In this document: piece after piece, positions 1 through 10,480 of the stretch | How the letters are laid out: every line of letters starts with the position of its first letter | How positions within the stretch are numbered: position 1 is the stretch's first letter | Source: Triatoma infestans | Lineage: Eukaryota; Arthropoda; Insecta; Hemiptera; Reduviidae | Assembly: GCA_011037195.1 (NCBI GenBank) | Contig: JAAEAF010003317.1 | Span: 33,904-97,903, forward strand | Direction: 5' to 3' | DNA: 64,000 nucleotides | Notes under the pieces: model-generated | Told to the model about the DNA's origin: nothing | The model's input: only the letters and a program-made list of their open reading frames with translations | The model's database searches: none | Program-made: the position numbers and the translations under genes

Positions 1-1180
1 GTTTTTGGAAAATTATAGTGGACGGGCTGTGGCTATATAAATAAAATATGTAATGAGAATAACTTTAACTTCCATTTTTTTCGTTCTTATTCTTTTTTTA
101 TATAAACTTTAAATATATTTTTACAAAGAATTTTTTGTTGCTAAAAAATGTTTCTTTAATTTATTTTGAAAACGTGAAAATCAAAATGACAGCGTTAATT
201 TTATTAACCTTTTATCATAGGTAATAGTCAACACACGTGTTCCTTCTCCATAATTATTACACACATCTTTTAGAGATGGTCGTCCAATGAAACTTTTGCA
301 ATCATGACAAGTTTTATTAGAAGTCTGGAACTAAAATAATGAGACATAGTTTCATTCTGGTTTGCAGGAAATCTGTCAATTAAAATTCTAATTGCACTAA
401 GAAAGAAATTCGTGTAAGTGTTTCACAGTCGTATAAATGTTGTATAAGCCTCTTCATTTCGCCGTCTTTGACTGGACTTTCGCCCATCTTAAAGATGTCT
501 AGAAAAACCATATAACCATCATTGTACAATCTGATAATTCCTTAGTTTGATATTCCTTAGCTTGCAGAACTGCTCACATCGGATTGGCTGCAACTATTGG
601 AGCAGCTAATTCAAACAATTGTTTTTCTTTTAAGCATTAAAAAAAAAAAAAATGGCCATAAACTGGTGCACACTTAGCATTATAATAACAGCTGCACTGA
701 GCAATAATTTCCAAGTTTTCTTCTGGAAAAAATATGAAGAACATACTAAAAAAACAACGAGCATAGGACCACAGGAATGGCAGGGGTTAAAGTGAATATA
801 TTTTAGTTCCGGTAACATCTCTACGAGGTATGAGCGAGAAAGAGGGTAGAGAGAGAGAGAGAGAGAGAAAAGGACTCAGTAGTATACCCAGTAGTATACC
901 CCAGAGAGGTTGTTACCTTTTGCAAACCACCTAACTCCCCTGCCACTGGCAATATGTGAATATTAACAAATTGTCCTCACCACCAATATCCACTTCCCCC
1001 ACCATTTCTACTAACTTTACCATATTTATCTCTGGCCTTGCAATACCTACAGTGTTTTTTTTTATTTTCCTACTTGTATATTTAGAAATATTCTTACCAA
1101 CGAGCAAATGGTGGAAATAAAGGAGAAAAACAAGGAAGCACGAACACATAACACAGTAGTTTCGTCTTTTCTTTTCTATG
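1..1180. other. AT-rich unassigned DNA
   Basis: No coding region, RNA gene or recognisable transposon domain is visible. The stretch holds poly-A and poly-T tracts and a (GA)n microsatellite at about 844-869. Short open frames on the minus strand have no family motif and look like chance frames. Confidence 0.6.
844..869. repeat. (GA)n microsatellite
   Basis: Uninterrupted GA dinucleotide run seen directly in the sequence. Confidence 0.9.
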
Positions 1181-1790
1181 TTATTTACCAGGAAATAATT
1201 TCTGACAAAGATATTAATGACTCTTTTTTAAAACAAAAATTAAAGCAAAAATTTGTTGACTGATGGCAAATTAGAGAGGAAAACATAACATTCGCCATCA
1301 AAAATCTACCTTAAATGAATTTTTCCAGAGAAATGTTTCAAATTAAAATTGTAATTCTTAATATGTGTAATTAATGTCATAAGTTTAAAGAAAATTGTTT
1401 GCAGCCATTTTCAAGAAAATCTCGAAAAAATATGTGCAAAAAGTTATTCAGTTAAGTGGTACTTGCGGTTGAGGAATTTTTAGCGGATTTACTGTCGGAT
1501 CCCATGGTGTGTGATACGTGATACCTAAACGTAATATCAAGTATGAACTTTCTGGGGATTTTTTGTTTTGTTTTTAAACTGTGCTGTTAACACACACACA
1601 CACGCGCGCGCACACACACGCACACGCGCGCAATACACATACATATATACAGACAACATTGTAAAAACCATTTTTTTTTTGGACTCAAAGTTTCCGGTGA
1701 AAACTCGATATCGGAAATTTGTTACGATTACAATACTTCCCCTCTTCCTTTAGCAGTAAAAATTTAAATAGACCCTAAAATATTCCGTTT
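1180..1790 (-). mobile_element. Microsatellite-bearing AT-rich repeat, left inverted copy
   Basis: This is a minus-orientation copy of the most abundant repeat in the window. Diagnostic blocks are present in order: an 'aaatgtttcaaat' block, the 'aagtttaaagaaaat' block, the 'catggtgtg..atacctaaacg' block, a CA/CG microsatellite at 1592-1632, and the 'ttccggtgaaaactcgat' block. The segment from about 1250 to 1660 is the inverted counterpart of 2830-3240 on the plus strand, so the two form a long inverted repeat around about 1.2 kb. Non-coding. The tentative class is Helentron-like non-autonomous DNA element, by inference from architecture only. Confidence 0.6.
1592..1632. repeat. (CA)n/(CG)n microsatellite inside the repeat
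   Basis: A CA-rich run with interspersed CG units. It sits at the same position in the repeat as the TG/CA tracts at 2810-2885, 17640-17695 and 27590-27615. Confidence 0.85.
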
Positions 1791-2640
1791 TTCCTACACT
1801 GCCTATTCATTAGATATAATGATAAATCTCTGTGAGTAAGATATAATGATAAAACCCTGTGAGTATATTATAATCTAAAAACATAATTATTTAAAAGTCT
1901 AATGTACGATATTATTATCAATAATATTTTAAAATGATCCACATATTCAATTGAATGATAAAAGTGTTTAAAAGAATCTCCACAAAATTTTTATGTTACA
2001 TAATTATTACTTTTCAAGTTTCACTCTTTCTCTTAGGTTTTTATTTTCTTTTATACTTTATGTTTATGCTCTCTCACTCTCTTTATCTAAAGCTTCAGAA
2101 ATTTGAATAAACATGAAATATCTCTTTCTGTTACCACGGTTTCTTTTGAATGAAAGTAAAATATTGTAAAGTTTCCACAAATAAAACTTTTCAGCCTGTA
2201 ATCAATTACCATTAATGAATGTACAGTTTCCTATCTTTTAAGAGAAGAACTATATTACACGTTTGTAATTTCTGAATTTTTAAACACTGCCTCTTCTCTT
2301 TATCAGGTCCAATTTAGAAAATTCTTCTTCACAAAATTGTTGCAGGGTAACAGGTTATTCTTGCAAGATTTGAAGCAATATTATATCCTGAGGAAATCAG
2401 AAATATAATTCTCTTCTATTTCCTCTAGTTCTACGGAACGTGTGAGGTGTCATGGACAAAGGTTGACAGCATACATGTTTTAATACGTTTTGCTCATATA
2501 TTAAATAGTTTTGCTCATATATTCCAAGGCCAAGACCGGGAATCGAATCCAGCATTACAATACACCTTAGAACACAACTTAGCAAAAAAATAAAAAGTGT
2601 TTTGTTTAGCCTTTGTTAACCAAACAAGCAAAAAATTTGT
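1790..2640. other. AT-rich unassigned DNA
   Basis: No gene, transposon domain or structured repeat recognised. Located between the two inverted copies of the microsatellite-bearing repeat. Confidence 0.5.
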
Positions 2641-2687
2641 TGGCTGGATCCAACGAAATAATATTTTTATCTTAAAAAATTGTATCC

Positions 2688-2785
2688 GACGTTTTCGGAC
2701 ATCTTTGGTGTCCTTCCTCAGAAAGTGTTAAGGAAGAATAGAGAGTTGAATGTTGAGGAAGGATACTAAAAGTGTCCGAAACACT
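2688..2785. mobile_element. Head-to-head pair of degraded hammerhead-like motifs
   Basis: On the minus strand (2721 to 2688) there is CTGAGGA, a stem II GGAC/GTCC, then GAAA and a GTC that could be the cleavage triplet. On the plus strand (2753-2785) the mirror motif reads TTGAGGA, stem II GGAT/GTCC, then GAAAC. Its first core base C is replaced by T, which should abolish activity. Both motifs point outward, as in the larger palindromic hammerhead elements of this window. The pair is only about 100 bp, so this is a small or trimmed copy. Confidence 0.55.
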
Positions 2786-2799
2786 GAATAAAGTAAAAC

Positions 2800-3520
2800 G
2801 ATGTCTGTACGTATGTGTATGTTTATGTGTATGTATTTATGTATGTATGTAGTGTCTGGTGTATGTATGTATATGTTGTCTGTGTTAACAGCATAACTCA
2901 AAAACAAAAACAAAATCCCCAGAAAGTTCATACTTAATATTACGTTTAGGTATCACGTATCACAACACCATGGGATCCGACAGTTAATCTGCCAAAAATT
3001 CCTCAATCGAAGTACCACTTTACTGAATGAGTTTGAGCACATTTCGTTTGCAATTTTCTCAAAAATGGTTGCAAAACAATTTGGTTTAAACATGTAACAG
3101 TACACATATTAAGAACTACTACAATTTTTATTTGAAACATTTCTCTGGAAATGTTTTAAAGGTAGATTTTTTTGGTGGAAAAGGGTGAGGGAGATGATGT
3201 TTTTCTCTCTAAAGTGCTATTTTAATTTTATTATACAATTCTATCATCTAAATAATATTAATTCAAAGTCGAAATTTCGAGTTTGAAGAAAATCGATTGA
3301 TCGAAAATGCAACTTTACTGAATGGATTTTTCAGATTTTTTTTGGCGATTTCTTTGAAAATAACTCCAATCGATTTTCTTTAAACATGGAATATTAACGG
3401 CACATATAAAATGCTATAACTTTTATTTGCAACATTTTTTTCAGGAGTCCTCCGAATGCAGACGCGCTGCTACAACCGCGCGCGGTTTCAGTCGTCACAT
3501 TCTAATTGTACCTTAGGTGT
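2800..3520 (+). mobile_element. Microsatellite-bearing AT-rich repeat, right inverted copy
   Basis: Plus-orientation copy: TG/TA-rich microsatellite at 2810-2885, then 'aacagcataactcaaaaac', the 'accatgggatccgac' block, 'gaagtaccactttactgaatg', 'attttctcaaaaatgg' and 'gaaacatttctctgga'. This order matches the plus copies at 17.5 and 27.5 kb. It pairs with 1180-1790 as a long inverted repeat. Confidence 0.65.
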
Positions 3521-3529
3521 GGTTCAACT

Positions 3530-4260
3530 ATAAACTATTACTTGGAAAATCCCCACCAACAATACTTTTATATGTAATATTAAGGCCAAGTTGTAATAAT
3601 TGTAATAAACGTAAGCCATGGTGATATTCTACATCAGAATTTTTTGTTTTTAAAAATGTGATAATGTAAGTAAACATCCTGGGCATGTATTTATAAATTA
3701 TTCAACAAAAAAAATAATAAAATGTTAAAATGAATAATAAAAAGTTACCCAGATCCAGTGTATGAGCAGATATATTTGCAGAAATCAATTACCTGAAACA
3801 AGTTATAAATATTTATTGAAATATTTTATTATTAAACAATATAATATATATCATATAATTAAAAGAAATTAATAAATATTTAATGCAATTTTATTAATAT
3901 TATTAAAAATTAATTGAAAAAAAAAAAAACAAAACAAAAAACCAGTTTTTTAATATATTTCACGTTCCAATATTGAATTCTGGAAATACAATAAAAAACA
4001 ATTTATATAAAACAAAGAGATATCTGTAAATTTCAATTAGCAAAGTGAATCAGAAATTGCAGTTCACGCTAATTCTTTTCCCTTTAACAACGTAACGGTC
4101 CATCACACCTAATTTATCTGTTATAAACATCAATCATTTTACTTTGATTAACTAATTATTCATTGTTTGTGTGTGTTTTCCTTTAATTTCTGTCAATATT
4201 CAGTTGTTGATGGAATACGAAATAAATTTCTGTAAACAAAATGGAATTTATTTGAGATTG
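3530..4260. other. Very AT-rich unassigned DNA
   Basis: Long A/T runs around 3680-3950. No open frame with a recognisable motif and no structured element seen. Confidence 0.6.
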
Positions 4261-4300
4261 TATACGTCATAGCTTATTTCATTAGTTTCTTGATTTTGAA

Positions 4301-4330
4301 CAAAGTTTTCGGATATTTATCCATCTTCAG
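4301..4330 (-). ncRNA. Degraded hammerhead ribozyme motif
   Basis: Minus strand reads CTGAAGA, then TGGAT/ATCC around a short loop, then GAAA. The stem III that is ACCGGT in good copies here is ACTTTG, so the cleavage site is not clear. The flanking sequence ('agagtttaatgttactctact') resembles the arms of the GGAT-type hammerhead elements at 33.8 and 44.5 kb, which supports common descent rather than chance. Confidence 0.5.
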
Positions 4331-4589
4331 AGTTTAATGTTACTCTACTTTTCTAAGTTGACTTACACTTATTGAGGTCTTATTAAATAGCATTTCTGAT
4401 TAAATGATTTTCTTTAAATTTGGAATCTTAACGAAGCATCTAATTATAGTTTATTATTATTATTATTATATAGGTGGTTAGAACCAGTGGTAGTTAGATC
4501 CTTTATCCGAAACATTAACGTTCTAGTTCTATAAACAGCGCTCGCGTACGCGACCCCTTGAGGTCCGAGTAAGGAGTTATTGACTGCGG

Positions 4590-5325
4590 AGGGAATAGAA
4601 TTTGGGCCGGTGGTAGGTTGGAGCTTTGGATCTTCTCCTCCCTGGTCATTACCCTCTGCAAGCGTCCGCATGTACCTGGCAATACATAAAAAAGAAGAAA
4701 CACCTCCCGTCGTCTATAGACAAAAATTACTAGAAATTTTAAATATTTACTTGACTTCCGACCTATCTTTACAGACGGGTCGAAGATAGGCGACAGCGTG
4801 GGTAGTGCTGTGTACACGGAGGGAATCACCCTTAGTTGGGCACTCCCGCATTATGCAACCGTGTACACGGCGGAAATGTTCGCTATATGCCAGGCCATAG
4901 AATTAATTAAGAAAAACAATTATAAAAAAGCGCTAATATTGACGGCCTCACTAAGTGCATTAATGGCTCTCCGGGATCAATTCTCGACAGACCCAATGGT
5001 CTTAGATATTTACAGCTTACTGCTGCAGTTAAGCGCACGTGGTCAAGGGGTGACGTTCACCTGGGTGCCGGGCCACATTGGCGTATCTGGTAATGAACGG
5101 GCGGACAAGGCAGCCAAGCGAGCTGCCTCTACACAAATGGATGGAATCACCCCCGTTCGTCCCACTGATCTAGTTGCTAGGCAAGGCATTGATTTGGATG
5201 CCACAAAGGTAGAATATGCGCCATCCCGGCTCGTGCGGACCGACTCGAGAATGGAAACTAGCAGTTGATGCGCCCAATGACCTCAGCAGTTGATGCGCCC
5301 AAAAAAAAAAAAAAAAAAAATTAAC
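4590..5325 (+). pseudogene. RNase H LINE (I-like), 3' end with poly(A)
   Basis: Remnant of a non-LTR retrotransposon pol gene. The first frame (about 4580-4760) carries the linker between RT and RNase H (SPPWSLPSASVRMYL, HKKEETPPVVYRQKLLEIL). A frameshift near 4750 moves to frame 4765-5268, the RNase H domain: IFTDGSK with the first acidic residue at 4774-4776, YTAEMFAI with the Glu, ILTASLSALMAL, and GHIGVSGNERADKAAK with the final His and Asp. The third catalytic Asp is lost: codon GCC (Ala) at 4945-4947 where the family has DS. A short direct repeat (GCAGTTGATGCGCCC, twice) and a poly(A) tract at about 5301-5320 mark the 3' end. RNase H in LINEs degrades RNA in the DNA hybrid during reverse transcription; this copy is dead. 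An I-clade assignment is likely but not certain. Confidence 0.85.
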
Positions 5326-5329
5326 ATTC

Positions 5330-6095
5330 TAGTCCCCTCAAACCCCCTCCCAACAAAAATCAATTTTCTTCAAAAAACAAAAATAAAGAAATGTAAATAA
5401 AAGTGATAGGCACTTTTATGCGTCATGATTTTTAAAGAAAAGGCTGGAAAGCCCATTTTCGAAAAAATGAAAAGAAGAAGCAAAAAAAGTAAAGTCACAA
5501 ATTCCAAGTATAAAAGAAATCATTATAGCCGTTTTCGAGAAAATTCCTATTCTATAAAGGTCGTACTTCCGGTTAATCGATTTTCTTGAAATTTGAAATT
5601 CTATCAATGCATTCAATGCATGTATTAATATTATGTAGATGGTAAAACCATATATTTTTACTGAAATTGTTCTTAAGAGGAAAGCATAACGCTACTGTTC
5701 CCTCTCAGAAACAACAAAAAATTCAATTTTCCCGGGAAAATGGTTCAAAATAAAAGTGATAGGCATTTGTGTTTGTAGATAATATAAGAATTTAAAAGAA
5801 ATTCGTTGAAGTTGTTTTCGAGAAAATTAATGAAAAACTGAAAAAAAAAAAAAAACAATCAGTAAAAAGGCGCTCTTCCGGTTGATAGATTTTTGCTAGA
5901 AATCTTCGTGTCTGTTACGGTGCCGCCGCCTCTAAACGGAATACCAGGTTTGGGCTTCCTGCATCTATTGGTTGTTGGGATATTTTGTTTTCACACAGAC
6001 ATACATACAGACCATTCGCTAAAAATTCATTTCTTCTCGTAAACTTGATTTAAAAAATTTGACACATCCTCTTACTAGGGAGGAGTAAGATAATG
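5330..6095 (-). mobile_element. Microsatellite-bearing AT-rich repeat copy
   Basis: Contains repeated 'aaaagtgataggcatt' blocks, 'acttccggttaatcgattttc' at 5565 and 'gctcttccggttgatagattt' at 5870 (about 300 bp apart, the internal period of this family), an 'acagacatacatacagaccattcgctaaaa' block, and a terminal 'cctcttactagggaggagtaaga' near 6070-6090. Minus orientation. Non-coding. It abuts the poly(A) of the LINE at 5.3 kb, so that LINE probably inserted at its edge. Confidence 0.6.
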
Positions 6096-6860
6096 TAAAA
6101 AAATGATAATTACATCTGGCAAACTTTTATATAAGAAAAGAGATAACTTGTAGTAGTGGAGCCTCCTAATATATTGAAAAGAGAGATTAAGAGGCTCGAC
6201 GTGCTCTTATTATTTATGGAAACTGAAATAAAATACAATAAATTTGGGAAAATAAGAAAATAAACAAATAAGAAAAAATATAAAAAAAGAAAAAAGAAAA
6301 CACTAGTGAACGAAAAAGTGTTGTCTAGAAAACATAATAGATTGCACTCTAGTCTCTCACTCCCTCTTTTTCCCTCCTAGATACAAACAAATATCTCGTA
6401 TGTACCAGTTAAATTGTGTACTACTATAAATTTTTGCAGAGTATTTTCAAAAAGAATAGAGTCCGTCTATGTATTGGTGGTTCCCCATTAGACATTAGGT
6501 TTGTTTTCAAATTCTATACGAAACAAGTTTGTGCCTTTTTATATATAAAATATTTTTTTTCTCATTTAATTTTTATTTTTATTTGGTGTGCTCTAAACAA
6601 CCATAGTTGTAAATTTTTCACAGTGTAAGTTTTGGCTTAGAGCCAGTATAAAAGAAACATTACAAAAACTACTCTTCTATTATGGGTACAATGAACTTAG
6701 TTTACCAGTTTTGTTATTCACCAGGTTTTTGAGGCGTTATTTACAAATTGAAAATTAAATAACTATATTTTAGCTTTTGCATTTTTATTTTATTCTTTTT
6801 TTGTAAATAATATAAAAAAAAAGAAGATATTTTGAATTTTTTTGAGGGGAGTGGAACGAC
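6095..6860. other. AT-rich unassigned DNA
   Basis: No recognisable gene or element. A-rich at 6230-6300 and T-rich at 6545-6580 and 6780-6805. Confidence 0.5.
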
Positions 6861-6989
6861 GATTCATCAAGGATGCTAATCTACGTGAAAAACAAAATCC
6901 TAAATTCATTAACACTCTTGCGAACTATGACAACGTTGCTGACAGATTTCCGGGATATTGTAGTCTCAGGCGACAACCTGGTCCAAGCG

Positions 6990-7565
6990 ACCGCTATAAT
7001 TCAGAGAAGATTCAGAAATTTAGATATAAAGTAGGATTGAAGGAAGTTTTCTTTTCTCTAGTAGCGTGGTGCAGGCAAACAAATGTTATTTTGGGATTGG
7101 CCGGTACATTGAGCAAACTTGTTTAATGGAGTACTAAAGTTACTCTCGAAAAGAGGCTCATTCTGCTTGTTCTCGCATATAGTTCAGAACCCTGGTTGAT
7201 CACTAAAAAGGATGCGGTATACCTTTGAGAGTAAGATCGTCCAACGGATATTAGAGAGGGGGAGACGGAAAAATGCGGCCTAACATTGTTAAAGTAATCA
7301 GGCTTGGTAGACTTCATTGGGGGGGGGGGGGAATGTGCCAAGAAAAAACATGACGAAGTGCCCAAAGATATTAGAAGAAATGTATATAGAATTAAAAGAG
7401 TAGACGACCCAAAATGCGATGGGCGGATGAAGGGAAAGAGGATGGTAGGTGCATGCTGAATGTCCAAAAGTGAAGGTTTGTCACATAAACAGGGAGAGCT
7501 GGCGGAAGCGGATCAAGGAGTTCAAGACCCATTAATGGTTGTGACGCCGAAAAAGAAAGAATTTC
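6990..7565 (+). pseudogene. RTE-like LINE RT C-terminal fragment
   Basis: Broken remnant of the region after the RT palm. In successive frames: a stretch ending near 7125, then LILLVLAYSSEPWLITKKDA (the 'llYGsEtW-lTkk' block of RTE/CR1-type LINEs) at about 7150-7215, then RPKMRWADEGKEDGR at about 7403-7445, then a typical terminal INRESWRKRIKEF at about 7480-7520. Several stops and frameshifts, plus a G run at 7319-7331, make it non-coding. Clade is uncertain; the motif order fits RTE-like elements. Confidence 0.6.
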
Positions 7566-7589
7566 TGAAAGAAACTGACATGAGACGGG

Positions 7590-7862
7590 AATGCTTCAGA
7601 GAATTCTGAAAATTGAGTTTTTCACGAGTTACGATATATATAAATTAAAAGAATCGGCACCCTTTTCAAGAAATATCGCGAAAAAAAAAACAAACCATTC
7701 AGTAAAGCCGCACTACCGATTGATTGTTTTTGCCGGAAACCTTCATAAGAGATGCAGTGGTATCTAAAGGGAATACAAAGTTGAGCGTTCTGCGATTTGT
7801 CTTTATTTAGATATTTTGCTTACACACTCACACACCACACACACACATACACACTAAACTCG
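7590..7862 (-). mobile_element. Microsatellite-bearing AT-rich repeat fragment
   Basis: Shows 'attcagtaaagccgcactaccgattgattg', 'ccggaaaccttcat', 'gatgcagtggtatctaaagggaatac', then 'gatattttgctta' and a CA microsatellite at about 7810-7856. Fits the minus-orientation order. It stops where mariner-related sequence begins. Confidence 0.6.
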
Positions 7863-7869
7863 GGGCTCA

Positions 7870-9110
7870 GGGATCAACGCCTGTGCTATTGGCTGACGCT
7901 GCTACGCTAAGAAGAATGCAGGCCGCGTTGTTTTAGCTTGAAGCCTTCTCTTTCGAATGCAGTACCTCTCGCTTCTGTAAACAAATCCGTGTAGCCGTAG
8001 CCTTCGTTCGCATTAGAGTTGTTTTTTGTTTCGCCGGAAAAATGGTAAATGTTACAATACAGCAACGAATTGTTGTGAAATTTCACGTGAAACTTGGAAA
8101 AACCGCTACTGAAAATTATAATTTATTGAAAGAAGTGTATGGCCATGAATGCGTATCGCGTGCCGAGAAGACATTGAAGATGATTCACGCCCGGGTCGCC
8201 CTTCCACGTCAAAAACGGATGACAATATCGAAACAATCGGTAATCTGGTTCGATCTGACCGTCGGTTAAGTATTCGTCCGATTGCTAAAACTGTAGGAAT
8301 TGACAAAGAATGTGTACGGCATATTTTACATAACACTTTTAACGTGTGTGCCAAAATGGTGCCTAAAATTCTCACGTTTGAACAACAGAGAATGCAAAAA
8401 TTTTGTACTGACACTTAAAATGGCTTTGAAAATGACCCAAACTTATTGGAAAGGAAAATAATATGTGACGAATCGTGGTTTTTAACGGAAACGAAGCGCT
8501 AATCCATGCCCTGGAAGAGCCCAACTTCACCGAGAGCCAAAAAAGCTCGAATGAGCAAATCAAAATTCAAAACAATGATGATTGTTTTTTTTCGATATTC
8601 ATGGGATTGTTTACCTTCACTGGGTTCCTGAAGGTTAAACTATTAATCAATATTACTACCTTCACGTTCTTGCTGAACTCCGTGGAAGAATAAGGAAAAA
8701 ACGACCCGAATTGTGGAAAGACAAGTCATGGGTTCTCCTCCAAAAAAATGCGCCGGCTCATTCCTCATTGTCTGTCAAGAGGTTTCTAGCCAAGTGCAGC
8801 ACCCCAGTGTTAGGCCATCCACCTTATTCGCCGGATCTTACACCGTGCGACTTCTATCTGTTTCCTAAGGTGAAATCTGCATTAAAAGGAACAAGATTTG
8901 AGTCTGTTGAAGCTGTGAAAGAGACGCGTCCTGATGGAGCTCTCAGAAGAAGATTTCCATCACTGTTTCAAACAATGGAAGATTCGCATGGAGCGTTGTA
9001 GGGACAGAAGAGGGGTGTATATTGAAGATGATAATAAATAAATATGTATGAAATCAAAATAAAATGTTTTACAGCGTCAGTCTCGTTATTTAATAGCCAC
9101 ATCTCGTATG
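7870..9110 (+). mobile_element. Mariner-family DNA transposon, inactive
   Basis: The transposase remnant below is followed by a 3' terminal inverted repeat candidate at 9079-9108 (AGTCTCGTTATTTAATAGCC and onward), close to ends known for irritans-type mariners. I do not see its partner upstream of the start codon, so the 5' end is lost or diverged. The 5' limit is approximate. Confidence 0.75.
8042..9041 (+). pseudogene. Mariner transposase pseudogene
   Basis: Family role: D,D34D transposase that cuts and pastes mariner DNA at TA sites. Visible order: N-terminal HTH domain (MVNVTIQQRIVVKFHVKLGK, ATENYNLLKEVYG), a deletion before the 'GREDIEDDSRPGRPSTSKTD' linker, a second HTH (SIRPIAKTVGIDKECVRHIL), then the catalytic domain. 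First Asp is at 8467-8469 (CDESWF). The second catalytic Asp is lost: QKNAPAH with Lys codon AAA at 8744-8746 where the family has DNAPAH. Third Asp is at 8849-8851 (PYSPDLTPCDFYLF). Exactly 34 residues separate the last two positions, so the mariner spacing is kept. At least four frameshifts or stops interrupt the frame. The original stop is at 9039-9041 after IEDDNK. Confidence 0.9.
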
Positions 9111-9580
9111 TATATCCGATTAAATCTAAACTTCGAATATCAGATCTGATCGCAATACGTGCTATTGTACCTAGTAGAATTACAATCAAAATCTACAAAA
9201 AAATTAAATCATTAAAAATTAATTATATCACCAGATACTAAATATAATGATTAATAAACAAGTTTAATAAGTATAAAACATGCACATGCGCAATATAATA
9301 AATATGATAATTTATTCACATAACGTATAACATTGTCATTCTTGTTCAGTCATATGAGACTAGAATGCAAATGCATGTAGGTATATATATATTGCTGTTA
9401 TGCAACATAAAATATGTTGTTTCTCTTCACATTGTTATGCTATTGATATAACAATCAGGTATTAAGTGTAATATTGCTTCATTATATCAATTTAAACAAA
9501 GTTGATTCACGTTTTTCCACTTTATAGGGCAAGCAAATTATTCTGGCGATAAAAGTGATAACATTTTCTTCAAACTTGGA
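9110..9580. other. AT-rich unassigned DNA
   Basis: No gene or element recognised; short ATAT tracts only. Confidence 0.5.
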
Positions 9581-9689
9581 TTATTTTTTTCCTCCCTTGC
9601 AGGAAATATAGTTTTGGTGGGCGTATATATTAATAACAACCATTGCAGGTAAAATTTCAAAAGATTATATTAATGTCCAAAGGATGCTC

Positions 9690-10480
9690 CAATAACATTC
9701 AACAAACCAATAAACACCATATCTAACGCCAGAATCCCCCATAAACTCCATATTTTCCGGAAAAAGAAGTGATAGCCCTATTTCTGTGGTAATTAACTAT
9801 TTTTAGAGGGAAACATTCAAAAAGCAGAAACCCTCTGCAAAATTTGCACTTTCAATTTATCCTTCTTCTTCAAATTTAGCCGTGCTGTCCTTAGATTTTC
9901 TCTTGTACTAGGATCCTCTATAGCTCCCTGCCCGGTGATGGGCAGAGTTGTATGTAACGAGAGAACATTGTCCGGAGGTAGGACCAAACATTCTATTAGA
10001 GTCAACATACGCAAAAGTCATATAATGATTGCAACTTTCCGCCTTAATCATTTTCAAAATCAATATTAGAAAAATATATCAAATAAAATTGACAGGCATT
10101 TATGTGTGAGGACGATATACGAAGTTTAAAGAAAATCGTTGCAAACTTTTTTGAGAAAATCGCGAATAACTGAGGGGGGAGACCTTCGATAAAAAATCGT
10201 AAAGACTTGCAAGGCGGTGATTTTTTTTTTCCTTAATGAGAATTGAATCGTCAATTCTCACAACAAAGGCGAGTACAATCAAGTTTGAGCTTAATTGCAA
10301 TATTTCTACTTTGAGATATATTATTCTCATAGAATCACACTATACACACAACATATTATATTATATACCTAACTACAGAACACTATTCGCTAAAATATTA
10401 CATACATTTCCGGTGAAGACTTAATTATGGAAAGCTTGACATGATTGCAATATTTCCATTTTACAGCAGTAAACAGAAAG
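9690..10480 (-). mobile_element. Microsatellite-bearing AT-rich repeat, interrupted by a SINE
   Basis: Blocks 'aaaaagaagtgatagcc', then after the SINE fragment 'aaattgacaggcatttatgtgtg', 'gaagtttaaagaaaatcgttgcaa', 'gagaaaatcgcgaa', and the terminal block 'attcgctaaaatattacat..ccggtgaagactt', 'gattgcaatatttcc', 'acagcagtaaacagaaagt'. Minus orientation. The SINE fragment at 9877-9985 sits inside it and is therefore younger. Confidence 0.55.
9877..9985 (+). repeat. tRNA-derived SINE, body fragment
   Basis: Body only: 'gccgtgctgtccttagatttt', 'cctgcccggtgatgggcagagttgt', 'taacgagagaacattgtccggagg' match the body at 52430-52530 and 56845-56960. The tRNA-like head and the 3' tail are missing. Confidence 0.7.

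Noticed and set aside
1592..1632. CRISPR-like or telomere-like array
   Set aside because: Plain dinucleotide microsatellite, with no spaced direct repeats and no telomere unit.
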